A stretch of 64,000 bases of DNA from NCBI RefSeq assembly GCF_035974275.1, contig NZ_CP142422.1, forward strand, positions 4,340,001-4,404,000, given 5' to 3'. A model generated the notes under the pieces. The model made no database searches and was not told the origin of the DNA. It saw nothing but the letters and a program-made list of their open reading frames with translations. The position numbers and the translations under genes are program-made. Shown here piece by piece: positions 8,542-17,684 of the stretch. The stretch's first letter is position 1. Every line of letters starts with the position of its first letter. The DNA is from Chryseobacterium sp. MYb264. GTDB taxonomy: Bacteria; Bacteroidota; Bacteroidia; Flavobacteriales; Weeksellaceae.

Positions 8542-10008
8542 GTCGCTCCTTAAAAAGCTGTTTTTTGACTTTGAAAATTATATTTGCCTAAAAAGATTCG
8601 GAGAACAAGTTCGAGCCAAAGAAGAATTTGTTGTTTGATTTGATTCAATCTCATCTTCAAATTGTATCCAATCCCTGCTAATAATGCATTATTAATATCT
8701 CCAGCCACTCCTTTCAGGAAGTTTAATCCTAAGGAGTGGTTTCTTTTTAAATGAGAGATACAAGGTTCTATGGCTGCTCTTGCCCGGAATCTTAATCTGG
8801 CTACTTGTTGCCCATATTTTGTTTTTTCTTTTTTTGCGGGAAGCAAAATTGCTGTTCCTTCCACTTCTTTGATTCCTTTAAATCCTCTGTCTGTAGTGGC
8901 TTTCGTAGGTCTTGTTCCGCCAACGGATTTTCTTACCCTCTCACTCTGTGCCAATGATTCTTCAAGAGTTTTACTATCGTGAGGATTGCCAGAAAATCTC
9001 TTTACCGAGCTGATGATCCCTGTTTTCCGACCTCTTACTACTGCTACTTTTGTCCCAAACTCGTATGCTTTTCCCGATTTTCCTTTCGCAATACACGCAA
9101 CTTGTGGCTCGTGAAGACTGTAAATTTTATCTTTCGTGGTACGTTCTTGGGTGAGTGCTTTAAGGTAAATTTTAAAAACGTCTTCGTAGCCTTTCAAAAC
9201 ATCTTTAGGAAGTTTTCTTTCCAATTCCCGAAGAACTCTTTTACCAATCGTCCTGAGCTTTTTCCTCGCCATTTTTGCCTTCTTCTGTCTTCTGGGATGA
9301 TGTCCAAAAAAAGCGTCCCGCAATAATTGTTTGCTCACTCTTCTGTAGCTTTGTCTTTGTACAACGCTCTCTTTTTCTGCTATTTTTCTACAATTGTCGA
9401 TTACTTTTTTTGCTAATTTGGCATCGGTAGGAAAGGTAATGTTCTTCTCCTGAACCGTCGTATCTACCTGAACTTCATCTTCTGTTTTGGCTTTGGGATG
9501 GAGAGAAACGCTTTGTCCCAAAAGAAATTCCAAACCCTTATCTCCAATTCTTTTTCTGAAGTGTACAAAATTGCTCGGATCGAAAGGCTGCTCTGTCTGG
9601 AAAAAGGTTTCTCCGGTAAAATATTGCCAATACGCATTCTCAATCCATCTCTCTATTACACTTTCATCACTTTCTTTAAACATTTCCTTGAGCAAAAGCA
9701 TTCCTGCTATTTTACGGATAGCAATAGAAGGTCTTCCGTTTTCTGAAAATAATTTCTCAAACTCTGACTCCATTTTATCCCAGGAAATCTCCCCAGCTAA
9801 TTTTACCACCGGATGCTCCATATTAATAAGCTCCGTAAGCCTGGTCTTGAATAAATTCTGCTGTAAATCCTCTCTTATTTTGCCTAACATTTTGCCACTT
9901 TTTATATCCTAAAAATACAATTTATTGCAATTTTTTACAACGATTTTTTACGAAATATAAGTGCATAAAACTGATAATCAAAATATTACTTGGTTTTTAA
10001 GGAATGAC
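8542..10008 (-). mobile_element. IS5-superfamily insertion sequence, copy 1
   Basis: A 1467-bp element with terminal inverted repeats starting GTC[G/A][C/T]TCCTTAAAAA at both ends. It is flanked by the 6-bp direct repeat TATTTA (8536-8541 and 10009-10014). It carries one transposase gene on the minus strand and interrupts the replication-initiator-like gene. An identical-length copy in the opposite orientation is at 20271-21737. Confidence 0.93.
8550..9890 (-). CDS. Transposase of the IS5 superfamily (copy 1)
   Basis: A 446-residue DDE transposase. The N-terminal DUF772 region spans about residues 35-115 (GRPSIAIRKIAGMLLLKEMF, FDPSNFVHFRKRIGDKGLEF). The first catalytic Asp is in VQVDTTVQEKNI, the second in ATTDRGFKGIKE, and the Glu in RARAAIEPCISHLKRNHSL. 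The protein is identical, residue for residue, to that at 20389-21729, so the element has moved or been copied recently. The stop codon overlaps the terminal inverted repeat. Confidence 0.95.
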   Translation of the reverse strand: MLGKIREDLQQNLFKTRLTELINMEHPVVKLAGEISWDKMESEFEKLFSENGRPSIAIRKIAGMLLLKEMFKESDESVIERWIENAYWQYFTGETFFQTEQPFDPSNFVHFRKRIGDKGLEFLLGQSVSLHPKAKTEDEVQVDTTVQEKNITFPTDAKLAKKVIDNCRKIAEKESVVQRQSYRRVSKQLLRDAFFGHHPRRQKKAKMARKKLRTIGKRVLRELERKLPKDVLKGYEDVFKIYLKALTQERTTKDKIYSLHEPQVACIAKGKSGKAYEFGTKVAVVRGRKTGIISSVKRFSGNPHDSKTLEESLAQSERVRKSVGGTRPTKATTDRGFKGIKEVEGTAILLPAKKEKTKYGQQVARLRFRARAAIEPCISHLKRNHSLGLNFLKGVAGDINNALLAGIGYNLKMRLNQIKQQILLWLELVLRIFLGKYNFQSQKTAF

Positions 10009-10014
10009 TATTTA

Positions 10015-10242
10015 CTGTACTTGGGTCTGAAATATCTTGATTTTGAAAACAATGGAGTAATCAATAATGGATTTGATGAATTCAGAAGATACTTGCTTCC
10101 TTTTTTAAAGAGAGATAGGCTGAAACGAGAAAAAATTTATAGTGATATGTATATGAAGTTTAGGGTAAAAAGCAGTCCTACTTATGCAGAGAAATTTAAA
10201 ACTGAATTGGCGAAAAAACTAAAAAGTCTAGTTGCGAAATAA
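10015..10242 (+). pseudogene. Replication-initiator-like protein, 3' part
   Basis: This is the C-terminal 75 codons of the gene begun at 7651, separated from it by the insertion sequence. An ATG-started frame at 9961 exists only because the inverted repeat happens to read through. The segment (GLKYLDFENNGVINNGFDEF through AKKLKSLVAK) is basic and helical. Frame continuity across the 6-bp duplication is exact, which argues for a recent insertion without later decay. Confidence 0.8.
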
Positions 10243-10561
10243 TCTCTGTGATCATTCAGTTATATATAACCTATATATTAGACGTAAAAACTACTACCAT
10301 TAATACAAAAGTTTTATAGGGCTTTAACGAAATTTTTCGTCGAAAATTCGAAGAAAAAATTTAATACAAGAAAAAGCAAGTGAAACCATATACTTGTTTA
10401 CCTATTTTTGACGTAAATATATAAGAAATGAGTATCGAAGTTTATAAGTAAAAACAAATCCGAGTTTTTATTTTAATTATAATGGTAATCTATATTTTTA
10501 AGATATTAATAAAATTGTTTATAGCTTATAGCAAGAATGAAAATTTATAAATATTACCAGT
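10243..10561. other. Gene-free, AT-rich stretch
   Basis: Between the 3' gene fragment and the convergent HEPN-like gene I see no open frame, RNA gene or convincing terminator. A short palindromic run TTTTTCGTCGAAAATTCGAAGAAAAA lies around 10331-10358 and is the only local structure I noticed. Confidence 0.4.
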
Positions 10562-11728
10562 TTAAGAGTGGTTCTGGATTTCTAATTTTAGTTCAGATAG
10601 AATTCTTTTAATCATGTTTTTTTTGATTCCTACTTTCTTTTCTAAATCTAAAAGCTCATCTTCAGTTAAATCAAATTTATTAACATTAGACCTGATTTTA
10701 TCAATGTCATCTTGTGTAATTTTTTCTTTTGTCTTAATAGTCTTGCTTAAGATTTCGATTTGCTGGTTTTTTTGATAAACTTTTAAAATTTTAATGTAGT
10801 CACGCACCACTAATTTCGGACCACATAGATTAATTTTTAACTCAGCATCATCTTTTTCTATTTTATTTACAATGTCTCCTAAAAGATGGAAATTTTCTCC
10901 AGAAATAAATGAAAAATCAGATTGGAAAATTTTTTCAGATAGTTCATCTAAAATTTTTACTTCAATTGTGCTTATTGTATCATTTTTATTTCCAATTTTA
11001 AAAGAATTTGGTGATGCGATAAGTTTATCAACGGAAAAACTCACGAATTTTCCAAAATTGATTATATCAAGCAGCGATTCATAAAAAAAATCTTCAGATA
11101 AAACTATAGTTTTATTCTGTGAGTTATAAGTGTGTCTAAAATGCGCATCAGTTTTACCTAGTCTATGAACTAATAAGTGTCTAATATCATGAATATACTG
11201 AATTTTGAATGTTGATGTTTTAGAAGAATTAAAATCAATTAAAAATGAATTTCGATAATATTTTGTTATCTCTTTAAAACCTTGATTTTGTAATTTTCTA
11301 CATTCTTTGTTTACTACTTTTGACCAGATGTTAGAAATAGAATCTGAAGCCAAAAGCTCACCATAACTAAATTCGATTTTTTGCCCTGTATGAAATAAAT
11401 ATTTTTTATGTAAAAAAATTTCTCTTATCAGTTCAATTAAAAGGACTTCTAATGCGGATATAGCCCTAATTAAAGTAATCTCTCTAAGATTTTTTGAAAA
11501 TCCAGATCTTAATTTGTTAGCCAATTCGTGAGCGTTACCTGCTAAAAAGAATTTGTCTTCTTCAATGCCATTTAAATATATTTTTTGCATTGGTTCTATT
11601 TCACCTTCATTTATGCTTTTTTTTATTTGTTTTCCTTGATTCGGAAAACAGTATAACGAAGCATTGTAAAGAGAAATAAGTCTTTTAATTTCTCTGTTAA
11701 ATTCCAAATATTGTTTTAAACGACTCAT
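10562..11728 (-). CDS. HEPN-like protein of unknown function (candidate defence cargo)
   Basis: A 388-residue, mostly helical soluble protein. Residues 80-115 (LREITLIRAISALEVLLIEL) and residues 181-190 (DIRHLLVHRL) look like the paired helices of a HEPN domain. R183-x4-H188 fits the R-x4-6-H motif of HEPN ribonucleases. The C-terminal ~90 residues are charged and helical (KEKITQDDIDKIRSNVNKF). It is transcribed opposite to the dnd operon. HEPN proteins are common in antiphage and toxin systems, but I do not recognise the exact family and the motif could be fortuitous. Confidence 0.6.
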   Translation of the reverse strand: MSRLKQYLEFNREIKRLISLYNASLYCFPNQGKQIKKSINEGEIEPMQKIYLNGIEEDKFFLAGNAHELANKLRSGFSKNLREITLIRAISALEVLLIELIREIFLHKKYLFHTGQKIEFSYGELLASDSISNIWSKVVNKECRKLQNQGFKEITKYYRNSFLIDFNSSKTSTFKIQYIHDIRHLLVHRLGKTDAHFRHTYNSQNKTIVLSEDFFYESLLDIINFGKFVSFSVDKLIASPNSFKIGNKNDTISTIEVKILDELSEKIFQSDFSFISGENFHLLGDIVNKIEKDDAELKINLCGPKLVVRDYIKILKVYQKNQQIEILSKTIKTKEKITQDDIDKIRSNVNKFDLTEDELLDLEKKVGIKKNMIKRILSELKLEIQNHS

Positions 11729-12065
11729 GTAATAAATATGTATGAAGATAAAAACTGTTAGCGTATACGAAGCAAATTGACGATGTTTTGAATAAAACTA
11801 ATCTACAAAAAATAATTGGCGTAAAATAGTTTTTAAAAAATTGTACCTTTAAATGATTACAAATCAATCTTGAAGATAGTCTTTAATAGAAAGGTATAGG
11901 TAGAACATCTTTAAAGATGATTTTTAATGAGTTAGTCAGTATGTTTTTAAATCTTTTGGAAATGTTTCAAAAATCAATTCAAAATTATTTTTAATATAAG
12001 TTGACTACTAATAAATTTTAATTCATTTTTACTGTTTTAAAATATTTGTAAAAAAAACTTGATCT
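11729..12065. other. Intergenic region between divergent genes
   Basis: This separates the HEPN-like gene (minus) from the small gene at 12066 (plus), so it should contain both promoters. I see no clear TAnnTTTG box with a matching -33 element and no repeat worth naming. Base composition is very AT-rich. Confidence 0.4.
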
Positions 12066-12380
12066 ATGAAAAAATCTGAATTAGAAAATAAGTATACTTT
12101 TTTAAATAAACTCCTAGAAGAATTTTACGATGTACAATATGAATATAAAAATGCAAAGTCAAATAGTAAGAAAAATGTTGAGTCTAGATTGAGTACTTTG
12201 ATAAATAGAGCTGAAAATTATATTGAAAGTGATGATACATTGTATAATATTGTTACCGTAGGAAAAACTGAATATGAAAGAATGATTTCTATTGAGGAAT
12301 CATTTACTCTTCGGAATTTTTCCCGTGATATGCCTGAGATTTTAAGCAGATTAAAAAACTTTATTGAAAATTTGGAATAG
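12066..12380 (+). CDS. Small helical protein of unknown function
   Basis: A 104-residue acidic, helical protein (KKSELENKYTFLNKLLEEFY through EILSRLKNFIENLE) with no signal peptide, cysteine or recognised motif. It precedes the dnd operon in the same direction but is 286 bp upstream of dndC, so it is probably transcribed separately. The helix-rich, charged composition is compatible with a regulator or an accessory subunit, but nothing in the sequence decides this. Confidence 0.6.
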   Translation: MKKSELENKYTFLNKLLEEFYDVQYEYKNAKSNSKKNVESRLSTLINRAENYIESDDTLYNIVTVGKTEYERMISIEESFTLRNFSRDMPEILSRLKNFIENLE

Positions 12381-12666
12381 TTACAACAAATGTAACTATT
12401 TCAAAACCATAGAATATTACGGGAAGCCATAATGTTTTTTTAGTAATTATCTTAATTTTTGCATTTTTAAAATCTAAGGTTTAATTGAAGATTTATTAAT
12501 AAGATTATTTTGTATAAACCTATTTTAAAATTTAATCATGATAAGTAATATGTTTGGAACTATTTTAATTATTGAAATAGAAGTTTATAGCTTAATTTAA
12601 GTAGAAAAACAGGTTAAAATTTATTTTATAAAGAATAAAAATGTTATTTTGTATTAGTAATTAATT

Positions 12667-14007
12667 ATGAGTAAAATAACACAAAATATTGTTGATGAAA
12701 TTATCGATCAATATTTATTTGCAGATAAAACTTTTAGACCATGGATAATTGGTTTTAGTGGAGGAAAAGATTCTACTGTGATGCTTCAACTGGTTTGGAA
12801 AGCACTAGAGAATATTAAAAAACTCGGAATGGTTACTTCTAGAGAAGTATATATTGTTTGTAATGATACAATGGTAGAAAATCCTGTTATTACAGAATAT
12901 GTATATAGAGTTTTAGATAAAATTGAACTTGCCGCTAGAGAGCAAGATATGCCTATATATGTTAGAAAGACAATTCCAAGACTTGAAGATTCCTTTTGGG
13001 TAAATTTAATAGGTAAAGGTTATCCAGCACCTAATAATGCATTTAGATGGTGTACAGAAAGACTGAAAATAAAGCCAACCTCAAGATTTATCACTGACCA
13101 AGTTTCTGAATATGGAGAAGCTATCATTTTGATTGGGACTAGAAAAAGCGAAAGTGCTAATAGGGCTAAGTCAATGAAAAAGCACTCGATCAAAGGAAAG
13201 CGTTTAAGTAAACATCCTTTTCAGAATAATACATATATGTATGCCCCAATTCGAGATTTAAGGCTAGAGGAGGTTTGGTACATTATCAATACAATGAATT
13301 CTCCTTGGGGAGCTGATAATTCCGAACTATTCCAAATATATTCTGATGCTAGTGCTGATGATTATGAATGCCCAACAGTGGTTACCGATAAAGAACATAA
13401 ATCTTGTGGGCAAAGCAGGTTTGGATGCTGGGTTTGTACTGTTGTTAAAGAAGATAAGTCAATGACTGCCTTAATTGAGAACGGATTGGATTGGCTAAAA
13501 CCCCTATTGGATTTTAGAAATGATTTAGCTTTAAAAAGAAATGAATCAATCTATAGGTCGCATTTAAGAAGAAATAATACATTAGCTGTAAATGGGATGG
13601 GGTCATATAAGCCTTCTTATAGAGCAGAAATTCTTGAAAGACTATTATTAGCACAAAAAGAGATTCAAAAAATTAAACCCAATGTTGAGCTTATAACTAA
13701 TCAAGAATTAATTGCGATACAAACAATTTGGTTTAGAGATTCTATATTTAATGTTAAAGTTTCCGATATATATAATAAAATTCTTAAAACTGATTTCGAT
13801 ATGAAAAACCACAATGAGAAAAAAGATAAAGAGCTTGAATTATTAAAGCAAAGCTGTGGTGATAAATCTAAAAATTTTGATTTGATTCAAGAATTGTTAA
13901 TTCTTCAAAAAAATAAATCTCTGCTGAATAAAAAAAGGGGGTTGAAGGATGATATTGAAACAAGAATTGAAAATTACTTAAAAAAAGATAAAGAAGATGT
14001 TCATTAA
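12667..14007 (+). CDS. dndC: DNA phosphorothioation protein DndC (PAPS reductase-like ATP pyrophosphatase)
   Basis: A 446-residue cytoplasmic enzyme that activates DNA for replacement of a backbone oxygen by sulfur. The PP-loop SGGKDS is at residues 31-36 (IIGFSGGKDSTVML). Downstream are VCNDTMVENPV, the AFRWCTERLKIKP segment, GTRKSESANRA and the cysteine cluster CGQSRFGCWVC, which with upstream cysteines should hold the 4Fe-4S cluster. This combination separates DndC from CysH and CysD. It is the first gene of the operon and overlaps dndD by 11 bp. The dndA cysteine desulfurase that often precedes it is absent, so the housekeeping enzyme probably supplies sulfur. Confidence 0.95.
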   Translation: MSKITQNIVDEIIDQYLFADKTFRPWIIGFSGGKDSTVMLQLVWKALENIKKLGMVTSREVYIVCNDTMVENPVITEYVYRVLDKIELAAREQDMPIYVRKTIPRLEDSFWVNLIGKGYPAPNNAFRWCTERLKIKPTSRFITDQVSEYGEAIILIGTRKSESANRAKSMKKHSIKGKRLSKHPFQNNTYMYAPIRDLRLEEVWYIINTMNSPWGADNSELFQIYSDASADDYECPTVVTDKEHKSCGQSRFGCWVCTVVKEDKSMTALIENGLDWLKPLLDFRNDLALKRNESIYRSHLRRNNTLAVNGMGSYKPSYRAEILERLLLAQKEIQKIKPNVELITNQELIAIQTIWFRDSIFNVKVSDIYNKILKTDFDMKNHNEKKDKELELLKQSCGDKSKNFDLIQELLILQKNKSLLNKKRGLKDDIETRIENYLKKDKEDVH

Positions 14008-16114
14008 AGAAATAGAGCTTAATAATTTTAGAATATATAAAGGAACTAATCAAATTAATCTTTCACCCGAAGGCGATAAGAATATTATTGTTGTTAGTGG
14101 TAAAAATGGTTTTGGAAAAACGACTTTTCTAATGTCTTTAGTTTGGTGTCTTTACGGACGTCAGATGGAGAAAGTTGATGAACTTTATCAAAAAGAAATT
14201 GCTGATAAAGGAGGATATGGAAAATACATCGGAAATAGTCTAAATCGCCTTGCTAAAGCAGAAGGGGATACGAAATTTTCTGTTTCTGTTACATTTCAAG
14301 ATGTTAAAATTCCAGAAATAACATGTAATGAAATTAAGATTACAAGAAGCTATGATATTGTCACAAGTACAAATGATAAAGTTGAAGTTTTAATTGATGG
14401 TTTTCAAAATGAATTAATTCAAGACTTAACCACTGATGGAAAGCAAGATGGTGAAGAAATTTTCATTCGGGACTTTATTTTACCTATAGAGATTGCAAAG
14501 TTTTTCTTTTTTGATGCAGAAAAAATTGTATCTCTAGCAGAAATTAACTCTCCAGAGCAGAGAAGGTTATTGAGTAAGGCTTATACAGAAGTACTAGGAA
14601 TAAAAAAGTATGAAGATTTAAAAGAACAACTAGAAAATATTCAAGATGAATATAGAAAAAAATCTGCGAAACCTGAAGAAAGAATTGCATTCAATCGCAT
14701 TATAGCTGATATAGACAATAAACAAATTGATATTGATAATATTGAGGAAGAAATTCAAAGGTTAAATCAAGAAAAGGTAGAGAAGCAGAGCGAATCTAAC
14801 GATATTCAACTAAAGCTGATTCAAGAGGGTAATATGATGACCTTAGAGCAACTGAATGAACTTAAAAATGAAGAAGATATACTTACGGTTAAAATAAATT
14901 CTTTACAAAATGAATTGAAAGAGTTATTTGACTTAATACCATTTGCTCTGGCTGGTGAAACATTGATGGATGTTTCTAACCAATTAAAGGCTGAAAAAAA
15001 TTATAAGAGCAATAAATTTAAGCAAGAAGATGTCGAAACTAAAACGAAAAATATATTAAATGACATTGAACTAGAGAAAAAAAGCTTCTTAGGTTTTATA
15101 AATTACGATGTAAGAGATTTTTATGAAAGCCAGATAAAGAATCTTGTTAAAAAATATTTCTATTCCGATGTCCCAGAATTACCAAGTAATTTTATCCATT
15201 ATCATGACTTTTCTAATTCCGAAACTAATGAATTAAATTCTTTGATAAATAGTCTAAAGCATACTTTTAAAGAGGTTTTTACAAGAATGAATGTAGAATA
15301 CTCTAAATATAAAAACGAGCTTGACTCTATTAGGAGAAAAGTGCGAGATGCTGAAAAAGATGCAGAAGATGAATACATTGCCAATTTAAGACATGAAAAA
15401 GAATTGTTAGACAAAAGAGTTTTTAGTATTGATAAGGATATTTATGATTTTGGAGAAAAAATTGGTGCCTTTAAAAATGAAATTAAAGCTCTAAAGCAAA
15501 GACAAGAAGAGCTAAGAAAAAAAATTGATGATTCCCGTTTATATTCTGAAAAGGATAAAAAAACGCAGGAATTAATTGCAAATTTGAAAGACTTTGTTAA
15601 GCAATTTAAGGTTACTACAAAAGAAAAACTTGAAGAGAATATTTTATCTGAGCTTAATATTTTAATGCATAAGAAAGGCTTTATAAAGAAGGTTATTGTC
15701 GATATTAATCAAGCTGGAGACGATGTTGACATTAATTTATTTAATGTGAGAAATGAGAAAATAGATAAAGGCTCATTATCGATGGGAGAACGACAAATGT
15801 ATGCGTCTTCATTATTGAAAGCTCTTGTTGACGAGTCTGATATAGATTTCCCTGTATTTATTGATTCCCCAATGCAGAAATTTGATAAAGATCACGCAGA
15901 AAATGTTATAAAAGAATTTTACCCTAATGTCTCCAAACAAGTTGTATTATTTCCATTAATTCATAAAGAATTGACTGAATCTGAATTTAATCTATTAGAA
16001 CCTAAAATAAGTAAAGCTTTTATTATTCAGAATGTAAGTACCGATTCTTCGGAATTTAAAGAGATAGAACCTGCAAACTTAATTAAAACATACGACGAGC
16101 TATATGCAAATTAA
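13997..16114 (+). CDS. dndD: DNA phosphorothioation protein DndD (SMC/RecF-like ATPase)
   Basis: A 705-residue SbcC/RecF-type ATPase. Walker A is at residues 35-42 (GKNGFGKT) after the typical opening IKEIELNNFRIYKG. About 350 residues of coiled coil follow, and near the C-terminus come the ABC signature LSMGERQMYASSLLKAL and Walker B PVFIDSPMQKFD. In known Dnd systems this protein hydrolyses ATP and is thought to nick or alter the DNA structure for sulfur insertion. It overlaps dndC upstream and the dndE fusion downstream by 11 bp each, which implies translational coupling. Confidence 0.95.
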   Translation: MFIKEIELNNFRIYKGTNQINLSPEGDKNIIVVSGKNGFGKTTFLMSLVWCLYGRQMEKVDELYQKEIADKGGYGKYIGNSLNRLAKAEGDTKFSVSVTFQDVKIPEITCNEIKITRSYDIVTSTNDKVEVLIDGFQNELIQDLTTDGKQDGEEIFIRDFILPIEIAKFFFFDAEKIVSLAEINSPEQRRLLSKAYTEVLGIKKYEDLKEQLENIQDEYRKKSAKPEERIAFNRIIADIDNKQIDIDNIEEEIQRLNQEKVEKQSESNDIQLKLIQEGNMMTLEQLNELKNEEDILTVKINSLQNELKELFDLIPFALAGETLMDVSNQLKAEKNYKSNKFKQEDVETKTKNILNDIELEKKSFLGFINYDVRDFYESQIKNLVKKYFYSDVPELPSNFIHYHDFSNSETNELNSLINSLKHTFKEVFTRMNVEYSKYKNELDSIRRKVRDAEKDAEDEYIANLRHEKELLDKRVFSIDKDIYDFGEKIGAFKNEIKALKQRQEELRKKIDDSRLYSEKDKKTQELIANLKDFVKQFKVTTKEKLEENILSELNILMHKKGFIKKVIVDINQAGDDVDINLFNVRNEKIDKGSLSMGERQMYASSLLKALVDESDIDFPVFIDSPMQKFDKDHAENVIKEFYPNVSKQVVLFPLIHKELTESEFNLLEPKISKAFIIQNVSTDSSEFKEIEPANLIKTYDELYAN

Positions 16115-17678
16115 CATTAGAACATCCGAAGAAAATCAAGAAATAGTAAGAAAGCTTACATCTAAATTGCCAGTTGGAACTAAAGAAAATGTTATTGCAA
16201 GAATAGCTCTTGGGTATTCTTTACAGCTTGGTAAAAGATTTAATTCTAGTGAGTTTAATATATATGATTCTAAAGGAAAAGAATATAAAGACCATATTTT
16301 ATTTGATGCTAGGTTTAGAGATTTTTATATAGCTTTAATTAGCCAACATTATGGGATTTATAAAACGGATGACAATATTCCTAAATATATCAAGTTACAT
16401 ATCGACCACGGTTTAGAAATGCTTGATAATCTATTTGGAAATTCCAATAATTACACTTTTTTTGATTTCTTAGTTGAACATTTAGAAAAGGGAATTTCGA
16501 TGCTACATACAACGGAAGTTAGTTTTGATTCTGTTAAAAATAATAGTCAAAAAATTGAAAAGTCTTATTTTCAGGAAGCTATCAAAGTTGAACTCGGGGA
16601 ATCCTTAAATACAAAAGAAAAGGTAGAATTAAATTTTAATAATACGAAGTTTTATAATAATAATCATATAGCGGTCGCTGGCAGTTCAGGAACTGGGAAA
16701 ACTCAATTTGCATTATATTTACTAAGTGAAATATCTGAACTATCAAATCATCACGTTAATTTTATTTATCTAGACTTTAAAGGATTAAAGGACGATGATG
16801 TCCAGCAATTAAAACCTTTCTTTGAGGGGACTAATGCTAAATTTATTGATGCTCCTAATACTAAATTCCCAATAAATCCTTTATCATTTATTGACTCTAT
16901 AAATAGTGTTAATAAAAATATGGGTATTGATAAATTTGTAGATATTATATGTAAATATTCTAATATAGGAATCAAACAAAGAGGAATTTTAAGAGAAGCA
17001 ACTATTGAAGCTTTTGAAGGCAAAAAAACAGGCGAGTATCCAAATTTTGATGAAATTAATAATAGACTGTTAGATATTGTTGGGGATAAAAGAGACACTT
17101 TGACTGAAATAATCGATGATTTGAGTCGATATGAAATATTTCAAGAAGATAAAAAAATTAAAAATTTTCTTAATGAAAATATCTATTTGTCTTTATCAGG
17201 AGACTTGTCGAACTCAGTGAGATTTACTTCTCTTTTTCTAATTATTAATTACATATACAATATCTTTATGAATATGGAAAATACTCCAGTTGAAAATAAT
17301 AATAGAGCAATGAGGTATGTTTTACTAATTGATGAAGCCCATGTTATTTTTAAAGAAAAAAAATATCAAGACATTTTAGAGAAAATTCTTAGAGAAATAC
17401 GTTCTAAAGGTGTTTCCGTTATATTGCTTTCACAAGGAATAGAAGAATTTAATCAACCTAGTTTTGATTTTTCTTCAATGTGTGAGATTTCTTTTCTACT
17501 AGATATTAAAGATAAAAGCAATACCAAATCAATTAATAAATTTTTAGGTTTAAGTGAAAAAGACGGAATTAAGGTTTCGAGAAGCTTAGAAAAAATCCAA
17601 AAAGGTGAGGCAATCTCTAATATAAAAGAATTTCCTAAAGGAGAGTTATTTAAGATTAATCAATTTTATAATAAATAG
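16104..17678 (+). CDS. dndE: DndE fused to a HerA/FtsK-like ATPase
   Basis: A 524-residue protein with two parts. Residues 1-~115 match DndE: IRTSEENQEIVRKLTSKLP, ENVIARIALGYSLQLGKRF, DSKGKEY, then IPKYIKLHIDHGLEMLDNLF. DndE binds nicked DNA in characterised systems and is normally ~120 residues and free-standing. Residues ~165-524 form an ATPase. Walker A GSSGTGKT is at 193-200, Walker B LLIDEAH has the acidic pair at 410-411, and VSVILLSQG fits the HerA/FtsK sensor region. A pumping or helicase ATPase tethered to DndE could couple modification to DNA translocation or restriction. The domain order and the junction are clear; the function of the fusion is inferred. Confidence 0.88.
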   Translation: MQINIRTSEENQEIVRKLTSKLPVGTKENVIARIALGYSLQLGKRFNSSEFNIYDSKGKEYKDHILFDARFRDFYIALISQHYGIYKTDDNIPKYIKLHIDHGLEMLDNLFGNSNNYTFFDFLVEHLEKGISMLHTTEVSFDSVKNNSQKIEKSYFQEAIKVELGESLNTKEKVELNFNNTKFYNNNHIAVAGSSGTGKTQFALYLLSEISELSNHHVNFIYLDFKGLKDDDVQQLKPFFEGTNAKFIDAPNTKFPINPLSFIDSINSVNKNMGIDKFVDIICKYSNIGIKQRGILREATIEAFEGKKTGEYPNFDEINNRLLDIVGDKRDTLTEIIDDLSRYEIFQEDKKIKNFLNENIYLSLSGDLSNSVRFTSLFLIINYIYNIFMNMENTPVENNNRAMRYVLLIDEAHVIFKEKKYQDILEKILREIRSKGVSVILLSQGIEEFNQPSFDFSSMCEISFLLDIKDKSNTKSINKFLGLSEKDGIKVSRSLEKIQKGEAISNIKEFPKGELFKINQFYNK

Positions 17679-17684
17679 TTAAAT

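Noticed and set aside
9961..10014. ATG-started gene beginning inside the insertion sequence
   Set aside because: The first 18 codons are the inverted-repeat end; the real coding part is the 3' end of the interrupted gene.
12667..14007. CysH/CysD sulfate assimilation enzyme
   Set aside because: The cysteine cluster CGQSRFGCWVC and the immediate dndD, dndE and dndB neighbours identify DndC.
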